Assembly: GCF_902506325.1 (NCBI RefSeq)
Contig: NZ_LR732328.1
Span: 1,237,071 to 1,301,070, forward strand
Reading direction: 5' to 3'
DNA: 64,000 bases
Source: Limnobacter sp. 130
Lineage (GTDB): Bacteria > Pseudomonadota > Gammaproteobacteria > Burkholderiales > Burkholderiaceae_B
The position numbers and the translations under genes are program-made. Positions 17,750 through 27,055 of this stretch are shown here, in pieces. Position 1 is the first letter of the stretch, and each line of letters begins with the position of its first letter. The notes below the pieces were generated by a model that worked only from the letters and a program-made list of their open reading frames with translations, was not told the DNA's origin and made no database searches.

Positions 17750-17836
17750 GCCGAGGTGGCGGAATTGGTAGACGCGCTGGACTCAAAATCCAGTGTTAGA
17801 GATAACGTGCGGGTTCGATTCCCGCCCTCGGCACCA
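17750..17836 (+). tRNA. tRNA-Leu (anticodon CAA)
   Basis: 87-base gene with encoded CCA. The acceptor stem pairs GCCGAGG with CCTCGGC followed by discriminator A. The anticodon arm is CTGGA-CTCAAAA-TCCAG, giving anticodon CAA for UUG codons. There is a long variable arm after it (GTTAGAGATAAC), as expected for leucine tRNAs, and the T arm GCGGG-TTCGATT-CCCGC. It is the only tRNA gene I see in the window. Confidence 0.98.
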
Positions 17837-17862
17837 GCCCCCAGGACAACATGAGAGCAACC

Positions 17863-18939
17863 ATGAAACTGTCCGAATTCGATTTCAATCTTCCAGAACA
17901 GCTCATTGCCCAACACCCACCTGAACACCGTGGTGAGTCGCGTTTGCTGGTTTGCGCTCAAAATAATCCAATCGAAGATCATCAGTTTCCCCATGTGCTG
18001 AATTTGCTTCAGCCCAACGATGTACTGGTCATCAACGACACCAAAGTGCTGAAAGCGCGCCTTGAGGGTCAAAAAGCAAGTGGTGGAAAAATTGAGGTCA
18101 TGCTTGAGCGAATCCTTGATGACAAGCGCTTCACCGCCATGATTCGGGCCAGCAAATCCCCCAAACCGGGCAGTGAGGTGGTGTTGGCCGGCGTGGCAAC
18201 AGCCCGGGTACTTGCCAAACACGACATGATGTACGAGCTGGAACTGCTTGAAAGCAGTTTAAGCCTGCCCGACCTGCTGGATGCACACGGTGCCTTGCCC
18301 TTGCCCCCTTACATTGAACACAGCGCCAACGCACAAGACGACGAACGCTACCAAACCGTGTTTGCGCGTGAGCCCGGTGCTGTAGCCGCCCCCACGGCCG
18401 GCCTGCATTTCACGGAAGAATTACTGCAACAGCTACAAGCGCGCGGCGTGAAACTGCTCAACCTGACACTGCATGTGGGCGCAGGTACCTTTTTGCCGGT
18501 TAAAACCGACAATGTGGAAGAACATGTCATGCACAGCGAACGCTATGCAATTTCAGGCAACGTGGTCGCCGCCTTGCGAAAGGTCAAACTGAACGGCGGT
18601 AAAGTAGTTGCAGTGGGCACCACTTCCTTGCGGGCACTGGAGGCCTGGGCGACCGAAACTGGCTGCAATTTAAACACCAGCGAAGGCCTGAACCAGGCTG
18701 CGCAGTTTGCCGAAACAGGCCATGCCGGAGACACCCAAATTTTCATCAAGCCTGGTTACCCATTCAAGGTGGTTGACCGGTTGATTACCAACTTCCATCT
18801 GCCAAAAAGCACATTGTTGATGCTGGTGTCCGCTTTTGCAGGGAAATCCAACATCTTCAAGGCGTACGAACACGCAATTGCGCAACAATACAGATTCTTC
18901 AGTTATGGCGACGCCATGTGGCTTGAACGCACCGAATGA
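17863..18939 (+). CDS. queA: S-adenosylmethionine:tRNA ribosyltransferase-isomerase
   Basis: 358-residue enzyme that transfers and isomerises the ribosyl part of SAM to make epoxyqueuosine in tRNA. The chosen start gives MKLSEFDFNLPEQLIAQHP. An ATG four codons earlier (17851) has AGGA close by and is a possible alternative. Typical family segments are DVLVINDTKVLKARL, AAPTAGLHFTEELL, and ITNFHLPKSTLLMLVSAFAG. It follows the tRNA-Leu gene directly and overlaps the next gene by ATGA. Together with gluQ it shows an active queuosine modification pathway. Confidence 0.97.
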   Translation: MKLSEFDFNLPEQLIAQHPPEHRGESRLLVCAQNNPIEDHQFPHVLNLLQPNDVLVINDTKVLKARLEGQKASGGKIEVMLERILDDKRFTAMIRASKSPKPGSEVVLAGVATARVLAKHDMMYELELLESSLSLPDLLDAHGALPLPPYIEHSANAQDDERYQTVFAREPGAVAAPTAGLHFTEELLQQLQARGVKLLNLTLHVGAGTFLPVKTDNVEEHVMHSERYAISGNVVAALRKVKLNGGKVVAVGTTSLRALEAWATETGCNLNTSEGLNQAAQFAETGHAGDTQIFIKPGYPFKVVDRLITNFHLPKSTLLMLVSAFAGKSNIFKAYEHAIAQQYRFFSYGDAMWLERTE

Positions 18940-19811
18940 TCGAATCTGCTTATCCCATTGTTTCCCACGATGGCAGCGCCATCCAGATGATGCGCTGGTC
19001 AAATTCCGACAGCAAACCCAAACTGCACTGGGCACACGCCACCGGTTTTAACGCAAAAACCTACACCCCTCTTCTGCGCGACCTGCTACCGCATTTTGAT
19101 GTGCACACGTGGGACATGCGTGGCCACGGCGAAAGCCGATCTGCAGGAAATCCAAACACATTTCGGGGCTGGACCACCTACTACAAAGACCTGGTCGCCG
19201 TACTTGACCAAGCCACTGAACCCATGTGGCTGGCAGGCCACTCCATTGGCGCCACCACCAGCCTTGCTGCTGCGGCACAACGCCCTGAAAAAGTGAAGGG
19301 CCTTATTCTTGTAGAACCTGTACTACTCGACCCCAAACAGGGTTTTGCGCTTCGCTTGGCCAACTGGTTTGGCTTTGCAGACCGAATTGCCATGGCTACC
19401 GCAGCTGCCCGCAGGCGGGCAAGTTTCCCCACGCACCAAGACGCCTTTGAGAATTACCGCAACAAGAAAGCCTTTGGTACCTGGAGTGACGAATGGCTAC
19501 ATGCTTATGTTGAACATGGTTTTGTGCCCGCACACAACAACGAAGTGGAGCTGGCCTGCCCGCCCCACTGGGAATCACTGACCTTTCAACACACCGAACC
19601 CAACGCTTCGCGCTGGATTCGCGACCCGGGCTGCCCGATTCATATTCTTGCGGCCGGAAAAGGTTCTACATTCCCGGCGACTGCGCATGCACGCATTCAA
19701 AAACGCTTACCCAAGGCACGCATTGAAGTAATCGCCGATGCCACCCACTTTTTGCCCATGGAGCACACCGGTCTTGTGGTGCAAAGAATTCGGGAATTGG
19801 CTGGGGTTTAA
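18936..19811 (+). CDS. alpha/beta hydrolase
   Basis: 291-residue hydrolase of the alpha/beta fold. The nucleophile elbow is GHSIGA (about residues 93-98), preceded by DMRGHGES, the usual oxyanion-side motif, and the catalytic histidine is likely in DATHFLPME near the C-terminus. It begins inside the stop of queA (ATGA overlap), so translation is probably coupled. The substrate cannot be deduced; esterases and dienelactone-type hydrolases share this pattern. No signal peptide, so it is cytoplasmic. Confidence 0.85.
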   Translation: MIESAYPIVSHDGSAIQMMRWSNSDSKPKLHWAHATGFNAKTYTPLLRDLLPHFDVHTWDMRGHGESRSAGNPNTFRGWTTYYKDLVAVLDQATEPMWLAGHSIGATTSLAAAAQRPEKVKGLILVEPVLLDPKQGFALRLANWFGFADRIAMATAAARRRASFPTHQDAFENYRNKKAFGTWSDEWLHAYVEHGFVPAHNNEVELACPPHWESLTFQHTEPNASRWIRDPGCPIHILAAGKGSTFPATAHARIQKRLPKARIEVIADATHFLPMEHTGLVVQRIRELAGV

Positions 19812-19823
19812 GCCCAGCCAGAA

Positions 19824-19860
19824 ATAAAAAAAGCCCGGTGAATTCTCACCAGGCTTTCTC
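19824..19860. terminator. bidirectional terminator between hydrolase and pntB
   Basis: The stem AAAGCC-C-GGTGA pairs with TCACC-A-GGCTTT across the loop ATTC (one internal mismatch). On the minus strand it is followed by a seven-base T run, which makes a strong terminator for the pnt operon; on the plus strand the T content is weaker. Confidence 0.8.
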
Positions 19861-19883
19861 TATACACAACGATTGGATCGAAT

Positions 19884-21329
19884 TTATTCGACCGCTTTCA
19901 CCATGTCTTCAATCACTTTCTTGGCGTCACCAAACACCATCATGGTTTTGTCCATGTAGAACAACTCGTTGTCCAAACCAGCATAACCCGCGTTCATGGA
20001 ACGCTTGTTCACGATAATGGTTTTGGCCTTGTAGGCTTCCAGAATCGGCATGCCTGCAATGGGGCTCTTGGGGTCTTTCGCAGCGGGGTTCACCACGTCG
20101 TTTGCACCCAGCACCAATACCACGTCGGTTTGTGCAAATTCGCTGTTGATGTCTTCCATCTCGAACACCTGGTCATAAGGCACTTCAGCTTCAGCCAGCA
20201 ACACGTTCATGTGGCCAGGCATACGGCCTGCCACAGGGTGAATCGCGTACTTCACTGTGACGCCCATGTGGGTCAGCTTCTCGCTCAGTTCCTTAAGCGC
20301 GTGCTGGGCACGAGCCACCGCCAAACCGTAACCGGGCACAATCACCACGGTTTCAGCGTTGGTCAGCAAGAAGGCTACGTCATCAGATGAACCGCTTTTC
20401 ACGGTGCGCTGCTGGCCATCACCTGCTGCTGCCGCATCCGCCTCTCCACCGAAGCCACCCAGAATCACGTTAAAGAAACTGCGATTCATGGCCTTGCACA
20501 TGATGTAACTAAGAATTGCGCCTGACGAACCCACCAGCGAACCTGCCACGATCAACATGCTGTTGTTCAGCGAGAAACCAATGCCTGCCGCCGCCCAACC
20601 AGAGTAGCTGTTCAACATGGACACAACTACCGGCATGTCGGCACCACCGATTGGAATAATCAGCGTGACGCCCAGAATAAAGGCGGCTATGGTCATGATG
20701 ATGAAGGGTGTCCAGTCTTGCGTAATCGCAAACCAGATACCGCAGCCAATCATCACGATACCCAAGATGGCGTTCAGCTGATGCTGGCCCGTAAAGCGCA
20801 CAGGTGCACCCTGGAACAGGCGGAACTTGTACTTGCCGCTCAGCTTGCCGAAAGCGATGACAGAACCCGAGAAGGTAATGGCACCCACGAAGGTACCAAT
20901 GAACAACTCAATTTTGTTGCCCAGCGGAATGTCGAACATGCCTTTTGCCGTGATACCGAACGCATCAGGCTCGGCCACCGCTGCAATCGCGATCGCCACC
21001 GCAGCCAAACCGATCATGCTGTGCATGAACGCGACCAGTTCGGGCATTTTCGTCATCTCGACGCGCTTGGCCATCACCGTACCCAAACCACCGCCCACCA
21101 CCAAACCGGCCAGCACCCAGCCAAGCCCGGTCGCCGCAGACTGACCTGCGATTTCCGCCAGTTTGAAGATCAGACCAATTGTGGTGGCGATGGCAATTGC
21201 CATACCCACCATGCCGAAGGTGTTCCCCAAACGCGAGGTTGTAGGGTGTGAAAGGCCCTTCAAGGCCTGAATAAAACAGATTGACGCCACCAGGTACAAC
21301 AGCGTCACTGCGTTGAAACTCAATTCCAT
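19884..21329 (-). CDS. pntB: NAD(P) transhydrogenase beta subunit
   Basis: 481-residue membrane protein with about eight or nine transmembrane helices in the first 290 residues, including a well-kept GSVIAFGKLSGK stretch, and a C-terminal NADP(H)-binding dIII domain with VPGYGLAVARAQHALKEL (the modified GxGxxA/V loop) and VLVLGANDVVNPAA. It forms the proton channel and the NADP site of the enzyme that couples the proton gradient to NADPH formation. Last gene of the three-gene operon, 24 bases after pntAB. Confidence 0.97.
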   Translation of the reverse strand: MELSFNAVTLLYLVASICFIQALKGLSHPTTSRLGNTFGMVGMAIAIATTIGLIFKLAEIAGQSAATGLGWVLAGLVVGGGLGTVMAKRVEMTKMPELVAFMHSMIGLAAVAIAIAAVAEPDAFGITAKGMFDIPLGNKIELFIGTFVGAITFSGSVIAFGKLSGKYKFRLFQGAPVRFTGQHQLNAILGIVMIGCGIWFAITQDWTPFIIMTIAAFILGVTLIIPIGGADMPVVVSMLNSYSGWAAAGIGFSLNNSMLIVAGSLVGSSGAILSYIMCKAMNRSFFNVILGGFGGEADAAAAGDGQQRTVKSGSSDDVAFLLTNAETVVIVPGYGLAVARAQHALKELSEKLTHMGVTVKYAIHPVAGRMPGHMNVLLAEAEVPYDQVFEMEDINSEFAQTDVVLVLGANDVVNPAAKDPKSPIAGMPILEAYKAKTIIVNKRSMNAGYAGLDNELFYMDKTMMVFGDAKKVIEDMVKAVE

Positions 21330-21353
21330 AAATTTCTCCAGATCGCTGTTGGT

Positions 21354-21647
21354 TTATTTGTTCTTTTTCTTGAACATTTCAAGCATGCGACGGGTGACCA
21401 AAAAGCCACCGAACACATTCACGGCAGCCAGCGCTACGGCCAGCACCCCCATGAATTTGCCCAACGGTGTTACGGTCAGTGCAGCTGCCAACATGGCACC
21501 CACAATCACGATTGCGGAAATTGCGTTGGTCACCGCCATCAATGGGGTGTGCAGCGCGGGGGTTACGTTCCAAACCACGTGGTAACCCACGTAAATGGCC
21601 AGTACAAAAATAATCAGGTTGACCACGGTGGGGCTAATTGCGTCCAT
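21354..21647 (-). CDS. pntAB: NAD(P) transhydrogenase alpha-2 subunit (PntAB)
   Basis: Small hydrophobic protein of 97 residues with three to four membrane helices, corresponding to the C-terminal membrane part of E. coli PntA. The start [20 protein letters not shown] has GGAAGGAG a few bases upstream; an ATG 14 codons earlier lies near the end of pntAA and has no good site. The split alpha subunit (alpha-1 plus alpha-2) is the form common in alpha- and betaproteobacteria. Confidence 0.93.
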   Translation of the reverse strand: MDAISPTVVNLIIFVLAIYVGYHVVWNVTPALHTPLMAVTNAISAIVIVGAMLAAALTVTPLGKFMGVLAVALAAVNVFGGFLVTRRMLEMFKKKNK

Positions 21648-21660
21648 GTTGGCTCCTTCC

Positions 21661-22788
21661 TTAAGCGTTTTTGCGTTTGAGTTCGCCACCGGTGCACATC
21701 AGGCACGCAGCAACAATGTCGTCTTCCATGTCGATTTTGAAGGCGCCTTCCGTGTCGAAAACCAGCTTCAAAAAATCAATCACGTTGCGGGCATACAGTG
21801 CGGATGAATCTGCAGCCACCATGGCCGGCAGGTTTGCATAACCCACAATTTTCACACCGTTGACGTCGACAATCTCGTTCAGTTTGGACAAGGGGCAATT
21901 GCCGCCCTGCTCCACGGCCAGGTCGATCACCACCGAACCGGGTTTCATGGCGCGCACGGTTTCTTCGTGCAACAGGGTCGGTGCCTTGCGGCCTGGGATC
22001 AATGCTGTGGTGATCACGATGTCGCTTTTGATTGCTTTCTCGTGCACTGCGGCGGCTTGGCGCTTCATCCAGCTTTCAGGCATTGGGCGGGCATAACCAC
22101 CCACACCTTGAGCAATTTCGCGCTCTTCGTCGGATTCGAACGGCACGTCCACAAACTTCGCACCCAGCGATTCAACTTGTTCTTTGGTGGCAGGGCGCAC
22201 ATCGGATGCTTCAATGACAGCGCCCAAACGCTTGGCCGTTGCAATGGCCTGCAAGCCTGCAACACCCACACCCAGAATCAACACGCGTGCAGCTTTTACA
22301 GTACCCGCAGCGGTCATCAGCATGGGCATGAAGCGCTGGTATACGTTGGCCGCAATCATCACGGCCTTGTAACCGGCAATGTTGGCCTGTGAAGAAAGCA
22401 CGTCCATGCTTTGAGCACGTGTAGTGCGTGGCGCAGCTTCCAGTGCAAATGCCGTCAGGCCAGCCTTGTTCATGCCTTCAAGTGCTGCATTGTCAAAAGG
22501 GTTCAACATGCCGACAACAACCTGACCCGCACGATAGGCAGACAGTTCGTTTTCAGCGGGAGCCCGCACCTTGAGGATCATGTCACAGCCGCCGATTACA
22601 TCCATTGCACGATCAACGATTGTTGCACCCACATCAATGTAGGCCTGATCGGTGATCGAGCTGGCAATACCTGCACCTGCTTGAACAAACACTTCGTGTT
22701 TTTGAGAAATGAGCTTCTTCACCGTTTCAGGTGTGGCGGCTACACGCGTTTCTCCGGACCTTGTCTCGGCCGGGATTCCGATTTTCAT
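21661..22788 (-). CDS. pntAA: NAD(P) transhydrogenase alpha-1 subunit (PntAA)
   Basis: 375-residue soluble NAD(H)-binding dI subunit. It opens [20 protein letters not shown], the alanine dehydrogenase/PNT N-terminal pattern, and has the Rossmann motif [20 protein letters not shown] (about 170-189). AGGAGAAGTTCC before the ATG is a good ribosome site. First gene of the operon; the 225-base upstream gap contains palindromes that may be regulatory sites. Role: delivers hydride from NADH to the NADP site in PntB. Confidence 0.97.
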   Translation of the reverse strand: MKIGIPAETRSGETRVAATPETVKKLISQKHEVFVQAGAGIASSITDQAYIDVGATIVDRAMDVIGGCDMILKVRAPAENELSAYRAGQVVVGMLNPFDNAALEGMNKAGLTAFALEAAPRTTRAQSMDVLSSQANIAGYKAVMIAANVYQRFMPMLMTAAGTVKAARVLILGVGVAGLQAIATAKRLGAVIEASDVRPATKEQVESLGAKFVDVPFESDEEREIAQGVGGYARPMPESWMKRQAAAVHEKAIKSDIVITTALIPGRKAPTLLHEETVRAMKPGSVVIDLAVEQGGNCPLSKLNEIVDVNGVKIVGYANLPAMVAADSSALYARNVIDFLKLVFDTEGAFKIDMEDDIVAACLMCTGGELKRKNA

Positions 22789-22817
22789 GGAACTTCTCCT
22801 TGTGGGAAAGCGCTTTT

Positions 22818-22980
22818 ATTTGATGTTTAAGAACTGCAAATACACTGCTGGTGCGGACTATAGCACGGTAGTATCGCCCAATCTAAGGGATAACCACAAC
22901 CCGGTATCTGACAATAATTCTTGTCAAATTATAATTAAACCGCCTCAAATTATGTTGAGTCCGAGATCTAAACATCAAAT
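22818..22980. promoter_or_regulatory. pnt upstream region with two inverted repeats
   Basis: Between the TonB receptor gene and pntAA, an outer perfect 12-base inverted repeat (ATTTGATGTTTA at 22818-22829 and its complement TAAACATCAAAT at 22969-22980) frames an inner palindrome TGACAA-TAATTC-TTGTCA at 22909-22926. On the minus strand TATAGT (plus-strand 22857-22862) could be a -10 box for pntAA. The arrangement suggests operators, but no regulator is identified. Confidence 0.45.
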
Positions 22981-23013
22981 CAGAAAATTGATAAGCAAAG
23001 GGCTGCTTCTGCT

Positions 23014-24942
23014 TTAAAAATCAGCATTCAGATTAATGAAAAACGCCCGACCAATTTCCGGGTAAATCCCGTTCGGACCGAACTGCGTTCTGTAGTATTG
23101 CTTGTCGAATACATTCTGAACCTGGAACACCACGCTGTAACTGTCTTGCCTGTAGCGCCAATTCAGGTCGAGCACACCAAAACCGGGGATCTGTAGATCC
23201 GTATTTGCAGCAGACCGTTGATCGGATTGCATGTTCACAATCGCTTCCGTTGATACGCGTGATGTCCAGTCATATTCAGCGGCAACCTTCAAGTTGTGGG
23301 CTGCAACCAGTGGTACGCGACTGCCGCTGAGCGAACCTGACCGAAACTCAGCATCCAGATACTGATAAGCCGCGACCATTCTCAAGTCTTTGCGCAAGCT
23401 TCCATTCCATTTCAATTCAAGGCCTTTTCTGCGCAACTCGTCCAGGTTGCTGTTCAAACCATTGATGAACAATGCAGGGTCTACGATCGTAGGATCAAAA
23501 AACAATTCATTCTCAACGTCCATCACGAACAGCGTGCTGCTGAACTCACCTGTCCACATCGCAGTTTTCAAACCCACCTCCACTTCATCTGCAATTTGAG
23601 GGTTCAAAAACGGCACACGGGTTGTCCCCACGCCTGCAAAGCCATTTTCATTGGCATTCGGAATGCGGAAGCTGCGGGCGACTTTCGAAAAGACAGTGAG
23701 GTTCTCGGCTGCCTTCCAGGATGCGCCCAACTGATGTGCGACCAGTGAGTAATCCCGTGTTTCGCCGCTGGCTTTCTGTTGTTCGGACCGTTCGTAACGG
23801 CTGCCTGCATTCACACGCAACACATCGTTCACGGTCCAGTCGTCTTCAATGAAGATCGCATTGGATTCAAGCGTGCCTGCGTCAAACCCACGCAAAGCGG
23901 CTTTTTCAATGTCGTAACCGACACGAATGACATGCGCACCTGCGCCATGCGGCAATGTAAAGGTGAGGTAGGGACTAATCTGGTCTTGTTCATACTCTGA
24001 CCGGGCGTTAAACACAAAACCACCCCCAAAGTCGAAAGATCCCAATGCTTCATGAGTACGACGACTTACACGGACACCCGTTCCCCAATTGCCGTAATCA
24101 GCCGAGCCATAGAAACGGAAGGTATTTCGTTCGAACGATCCAAAATCGTTTGGACTATTTGTTTGCTTTGGGTTTTGCTCAAACTGCGCACGATTCAGTG
24201 AACCAGGAAATCTGGATTTTGAACCCTCGGCGGAAAATGACGCACCCGCGCTGAACACATCGCCTTGCCAATCCAGCGCCAAACTACCCAAATCGCGGCT
24301 GGCTTCGCTGTTGTCTCGGTATCCGTTGGTGAATTCCTTGGAACCATTGAACACCAACGAAAAACCGTTAGCGCCGCCAAACAGGGTGGCGCCCAATTCC
24401 TTGGTGTCGTAAGAGCCATAAGACGCAAATACATCACCACCCACACCGTCGCGACCACGGCCTTTTTTGGTCGTGATCCGAATAACACCACCACTGGCTC
24501 CGCTACCGTAAGCAACAGAACTGCCGCCGCGAATAACCTCGATTGTTTCAATGCTGCTGACCGGAATACTGCCATAGCGGGGAGTGACGCCTTCGTTGTC
24601 ATTCAACTTCACGCCATCCACCACAAACACCACATTGGCAGACGCGGTTTCACCAAAACCACGCAAGTCAACGGATGCGCTTCGGCTTCCGTCTAGCGGG
24701 GTACGGACATTGACCAAAGCCAGTTTAGACAACACATCGCGCACGGTGGTATAGCCAGACTGACGAATTTGCTCAGCCGTAATGACCGTGGTCGAAAAAG
24801 GCTGGTCCTTCTCAAGGACCGCAGTTTGAGTAGAGGACACAAACACTGGGGGAAGCGCATAAAACGCGAGTTCCTCTTGAGCCTGTGCGGGCAAAGCCGC
24901 CAACAAACAAACGATTGGTAATTTTTTGAAATGAATGAACAC
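23014..24942 (-). CDS. btuB: TonB-dependent outer membrane receptor, probably for cobalamin (BtuB-like)
   Basis: About 642 residues. The GTG start at 24942 is chosen because GGAG lies six bases upstream and it gives a compact signal peptide (VFIHFKKLPIVCLLAALPAQAQ). The plug domain has the receptor hallmarks TTVRDVLSKLALVNVRTPL, VDLRGFGE, VFVVDGVKLND and IEVIRGGSSVAYGSGASGGV; the barrel ends in FFINLNADF with a terminal phenylalanine. A cobalamin riboswitch in the leader indicates that vitamin B12 or a related corrinoid is the substrate. No btuF, btuCD or tonB is next to it. Confidence 0.92.
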   Translation of the reverse strand: MFIHFKKLPIVCLLAALPAQAQEELAFYALPPVFVSSTQTAVLEKDQPFSTTVITAEQIRQSGYTTVRDVLSKLALVNVRTPLDGSRSASVDLRGFGETASANVVFVVDGVKLNDNEGVTPRYGSIPVSSIETIEVIRGGSSVAYGSGASGGVIRITTKKGRGRDGVGGDVFASYGSYDTKELGATLFGGANGFSLVFNGSKEFTNGYRDNSEASRDLGSLALDWQGDVFSAGASFSAEGSKSRFPGSLNRAQFEQNPKQTNSPNDFGSFERNTFRFYGSADYGNWGTGVRVSRRTHEALGSFDFGGGFVFNARSEYEQDQISPYLTFTLPHGAGAHVIRVGYDIEKAALRGFDAGTLESNAIFIEDDWTVNDVLRVNAGSRYERSEQQKASGETRDYSLVAHQLGASWKAAENLTVFSKVARSFRIPNANENGFAGVGTTRVPFLNPQIADEVEVGLKTAMWTGEFSSTLFVMDVENELFFDPTIVDPALFINGLNSNLDELRRKGLELKWNGSLRKDLRMVAAYQYLDAEFRSGSLSGSRVPLVAAHNLKVAAEYDWTSRVSTEAIVNMQSDQRSAANTDLQIPGFGVLDLNWRYRQDSYSVVFQVQNVFDKQYYRTQFGPNGIYPEIGRAFFINLNADF

Positions 24943-25069
24943 CTTGAACTCCAGTAAACTGCACCCACCGTGCGGCAATCAATTAACTGGAGAAGACAAC
25001 ACAGGCGAACGAACCACGCGCGCAAGCAAGCCAAGGACACAACAGCCCTGGAAGTCACGGAGAAAAGTT

Positions 25070-25145
25070 CGGTAAAAAACAATTGGCCGCCTGCGTGCTG
25101 CCTCCCCGCAGCACCAGTCGCTCGCCTGAATGGGACAGGCTGAAC
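25070..25145 (-). promoter_or_regulatory. possible expression platform after the B12 aptamer
   Basis: Downstream of the aptamer on the minus strand two hairpins follow: GCCTG-TCCCATT-CAGGC (25124-25140) and GTGCTGC-GGGGAG-GCAGCAC (25095-25114), the latter with a purine-rich loop. A T6 run at plus 25074-25079 comes 15 bases later, which is too far for a canonical terminator. They may switch structure with the aptamer, but the mechanism is not clear. Confidence 0.4.
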
Positions 25146-25149
25146 GGTC

Positions 25150-25300
25150 AAGGCCGGTATCCGGGCTTGTAAGTTTTGATGTGTCGCCTTCCCAGTTGCT
25201 GCGTTTAGAGCAGCTTTACTACCAGTGGCAAAATGACACACCCGCACTTACGTACCGTTGCGGGGGCAGCGCAGGCTTGAACCTGCTTCCCGTTTAACTG
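25150..25300 (-). ncRNA. cobalamin riboswitch
   Basis: Read on the minus strand, the element contains TTAAACGGGAAGCAGG, the core GCTGCCCCCGCAACGGTA, AGTGCGGG, GCCACTGG, GGGAAGGCGACAC and the closing AGCCCGGATACCGGCC, in the order of the cobalamin aptamer consensus. It lies about 210 bases before the TonB receptor start, so binding of adenosyl- or methylcobalamin would lower receptor expression when B12 is plentiful. Confidence 0.97.
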
Positions 25301-25404
25301 CGCTCAAAAAATGAGCACAAGCACCTTAACCCTGCTATTCTAACGTGTTTTTTTAACACCCAAACACCGGGCGCATGCCGTTTAGGTAGTGCGATTGAAA
25401 AGCC

Positions 25405-25920
25405 ATGTCAGAAGTCTGGAAACCCAGCGTCACAGTAGCCGCCATTGTCGAGCATCAGGGCAAATTCCTGATCGTGGAAGAACACACCACCGATGGCATC
25501 AAACTGAACCAACCCGCAGGCCACCTGGATCCAGGTGAAACGCCACAGTTTGGTGCTGCCCGCGAAGCACTGGAAGAATCAGCCTGGGAGGTGAGCCCGG
25601 TGGGTTTGCTGGGCATCTACATGAGTCGCTACACAAGCTCACGCACGCAGGAAGATGTTACTTATCTGCGCTTTGCCTTTGCAGCCGAGGTGGTGAAACA
25701 CCACATTGATCGCGCATTGGACGAAGGCATTATCCGCACACTGTGGATGACCGTTGAGGAGTTGCGCGCCAGCCAAGACCAGCACCGCAGCCCCTTGGTG
25801 ATGCGTTGCGTTGAAGACTTCCTGAACTGGAAGGCTGGCAAACAGCCCATCATGCCGCTTGAGCACGTGTACACGCACCCCAGCGTGCTTGCTGGGCCAA
25901 TGCCTCCCGGCGTATCTTAA
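25405..25920 (+). CDS. Nudix hydrolase (NudJ-like phosphatase)
   Basis: 171-residue Nudix protein. The Nudix box is [20 protein letters not shown] followed by SAWEV (about 38-62), matching Gx5Ex7REUxEExGU except that the usual Gly before the last hydrophobic position is Ala (ESAWEV). NudJ in E. coli hydrolyses HMP-pyrophosphate and nucleoside di- and triphosphates. It is five bases upstream of mnmA and probably cotranscribed, an arrangement common in betaproteobacteria. Specificity is inferred. Confidence 0.9.
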   Translation: MSEVWKPSVTVAAIVEHQGKFLIVEEHTTDGIKLNQPAGHLDPGETPQFGAAREALEESAWEVSPVGLLGIYMSRYTSSRTQEDVTYLRFAFAAEVVKHHIDRALDEGIIRTLWMTVEELRASQDQHRSPLVMRCVEDFLNWKAGKQPIMPLEHVYTHPSVLAGPMPPGVS

Positions 25921-25925
25921 ATATC

Positions 25926-26993
25926 ATGGCTAAAACAGTGGTTATTGGCATGTCGGGCGGGGTAGATTCCTCGGTGTCGGCATGGCTGCTCAAACAACAG
26001 GGTTACAACGTCATTGGTCTTTTCATGAAAAACTGGGAAGACGATGACGACTCGGAGTATTGCTCGAGCCGACAAGACTGGCTGGACGCGGCCAGCGTGG
26101 CCGACCTGGTGGGTGTAGACATTGAGGCGGTGAACTTCGCCAGTGAATACAAAGACCGGGTGTTCTCTGTGTTCCTGAGTGAGTACTCAGCAGGCCGCAC
26201 CCCCAACCCGGACATTCTTTGCAACAGCGAAATCAAGTTCAAAGCCTTTCTGGACCATGCCTACAGCCTGGGAGCTGACTACATTGCCACAGGCCACTAT
26301 GCCCGCGTGCGGGAAGTGAATGGTGAATTCCAGCTGCTAAAAGCAATCGACCACAGCAAAGATCAATCGTATTTTCTGCACCGGCTGAACCAGGCGCAAC
26401 TCAGCAAAACCCTGTTCCCACTGGGCGAAATACAAAAAACCGAAGTTCGCAAAATTGCACTCGAACTGGGGCTTTCCAACGCCACCAAAAAAGACAGCAC
26501 TGGCATTTGCTTCATTGGCGAACGCCCGTTTCGGGAATTCCTGAATCGCTACCTGCCCACCGCGCCCGGCCCCATTCTGAATGACGAAGGTCAACAAATT
26601 GGTGAACACGTGGGCCTGAGCTTTTACACGCTGGGTCAGCGCAAAGGGATTGGCATTGGCGGCCAAAAAGAAGGCAATGGCGAACCCTGGTTTGTTGCCC
26701 GCAAAGATTTGAAAAACAACACGCTGTATGTGGTGCAAGGGCACGACCACCCCTGGCTGCACCAGAAAGTACTGACTGCCGAACAGGTACATTACATTTC
26801 AGGCCATACCCCAAGCGATGCGCACATGGCTTGCAAAGCCCGTTACCGCCAAGAAGATTCATCCTGTGATTTCAAACAGACAGAACAAGGGTTCGAATTG
26901 AACTTTGAAGAAAGCCAGTTTGCGGTCACCCCGGGGCAAAGCGCCGTGCTCTATCAAGGCGAGGTTTGCTTGGGCGGCGGCGTTATTGCCTGA
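25926..26993 (+). CDS. mnmA: tRNA-specific 2-thiouridylase
   Basis: 355-residue enzyme that thiolates U34 of tRNA for Lys, Glu and Gln. The ATP PP-loop is [16 protein letters not shown] near the N-terminus; the catalytic cysteines are in [12 protein letters not shown] (about 103) and [11 protein letters not shown] (about 200). [18 protein letters not shown] at the end is the conserved C-terminal beta barrel. It lies in a two-gene unit with the Nudix gene and ends at a strong terminator. Confidence 0.97.
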   Translation: MAKTVVIGMSGGVDSSVSAWLLKQQGYNVIGLFMKNWEDDDDSEYCSSRQDWLDAASVADLVGVDIEAVNFASEYKDRVFSVFLSEYSAGRTPNPDILCNSEIKFKAFLDHAYSLGADYIATGHYARVREVNGEFQLLKAIDHSKDQSYFLHRLNQAQLSKTLFPLGEIQKTEVRKIALELGLSNATKKDSTGICFIGERPFREFLNRYLPTAPGPILNDEGQQIGEHVGLSFYTLGQRKGIGIGGQKEGNGEPWFVARKDLKNNTLYVVQGHDHPWLHQKVLTAEQVHYISGHTPSDAHMACKARYRQEDSSCDFKQTEQGFELNFEESQFAVTPGQSAVLYQGEVCLGGGVIA

Positions 26994-27002
26994 AACACGG
27001 CA

Positions 27003-27037
27003 TAAAAAAAGCCCCGACCAATTCGGGGCTTTTTTCT
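27003..27037. terminator. bidirectional terminator between mnmA and the GST gene
   Basis: AAAAAAGCCCCGA pairs with TCGGGGCTTTTTT around a short CCAAT loop. T runs follow on both strands, so it can end both convergent transcripts. Confidence 0.93.
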
Positions 27038-27055
27038 TTGGTGCATTCAGCTGAG

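Noticed and set aside
24693-25247. 184-codon minus-strand frame overlapping the btuB leader
   Set aside because: It lies over the riboswitch and in another frame of the receptor gene; composition is not protein-like.
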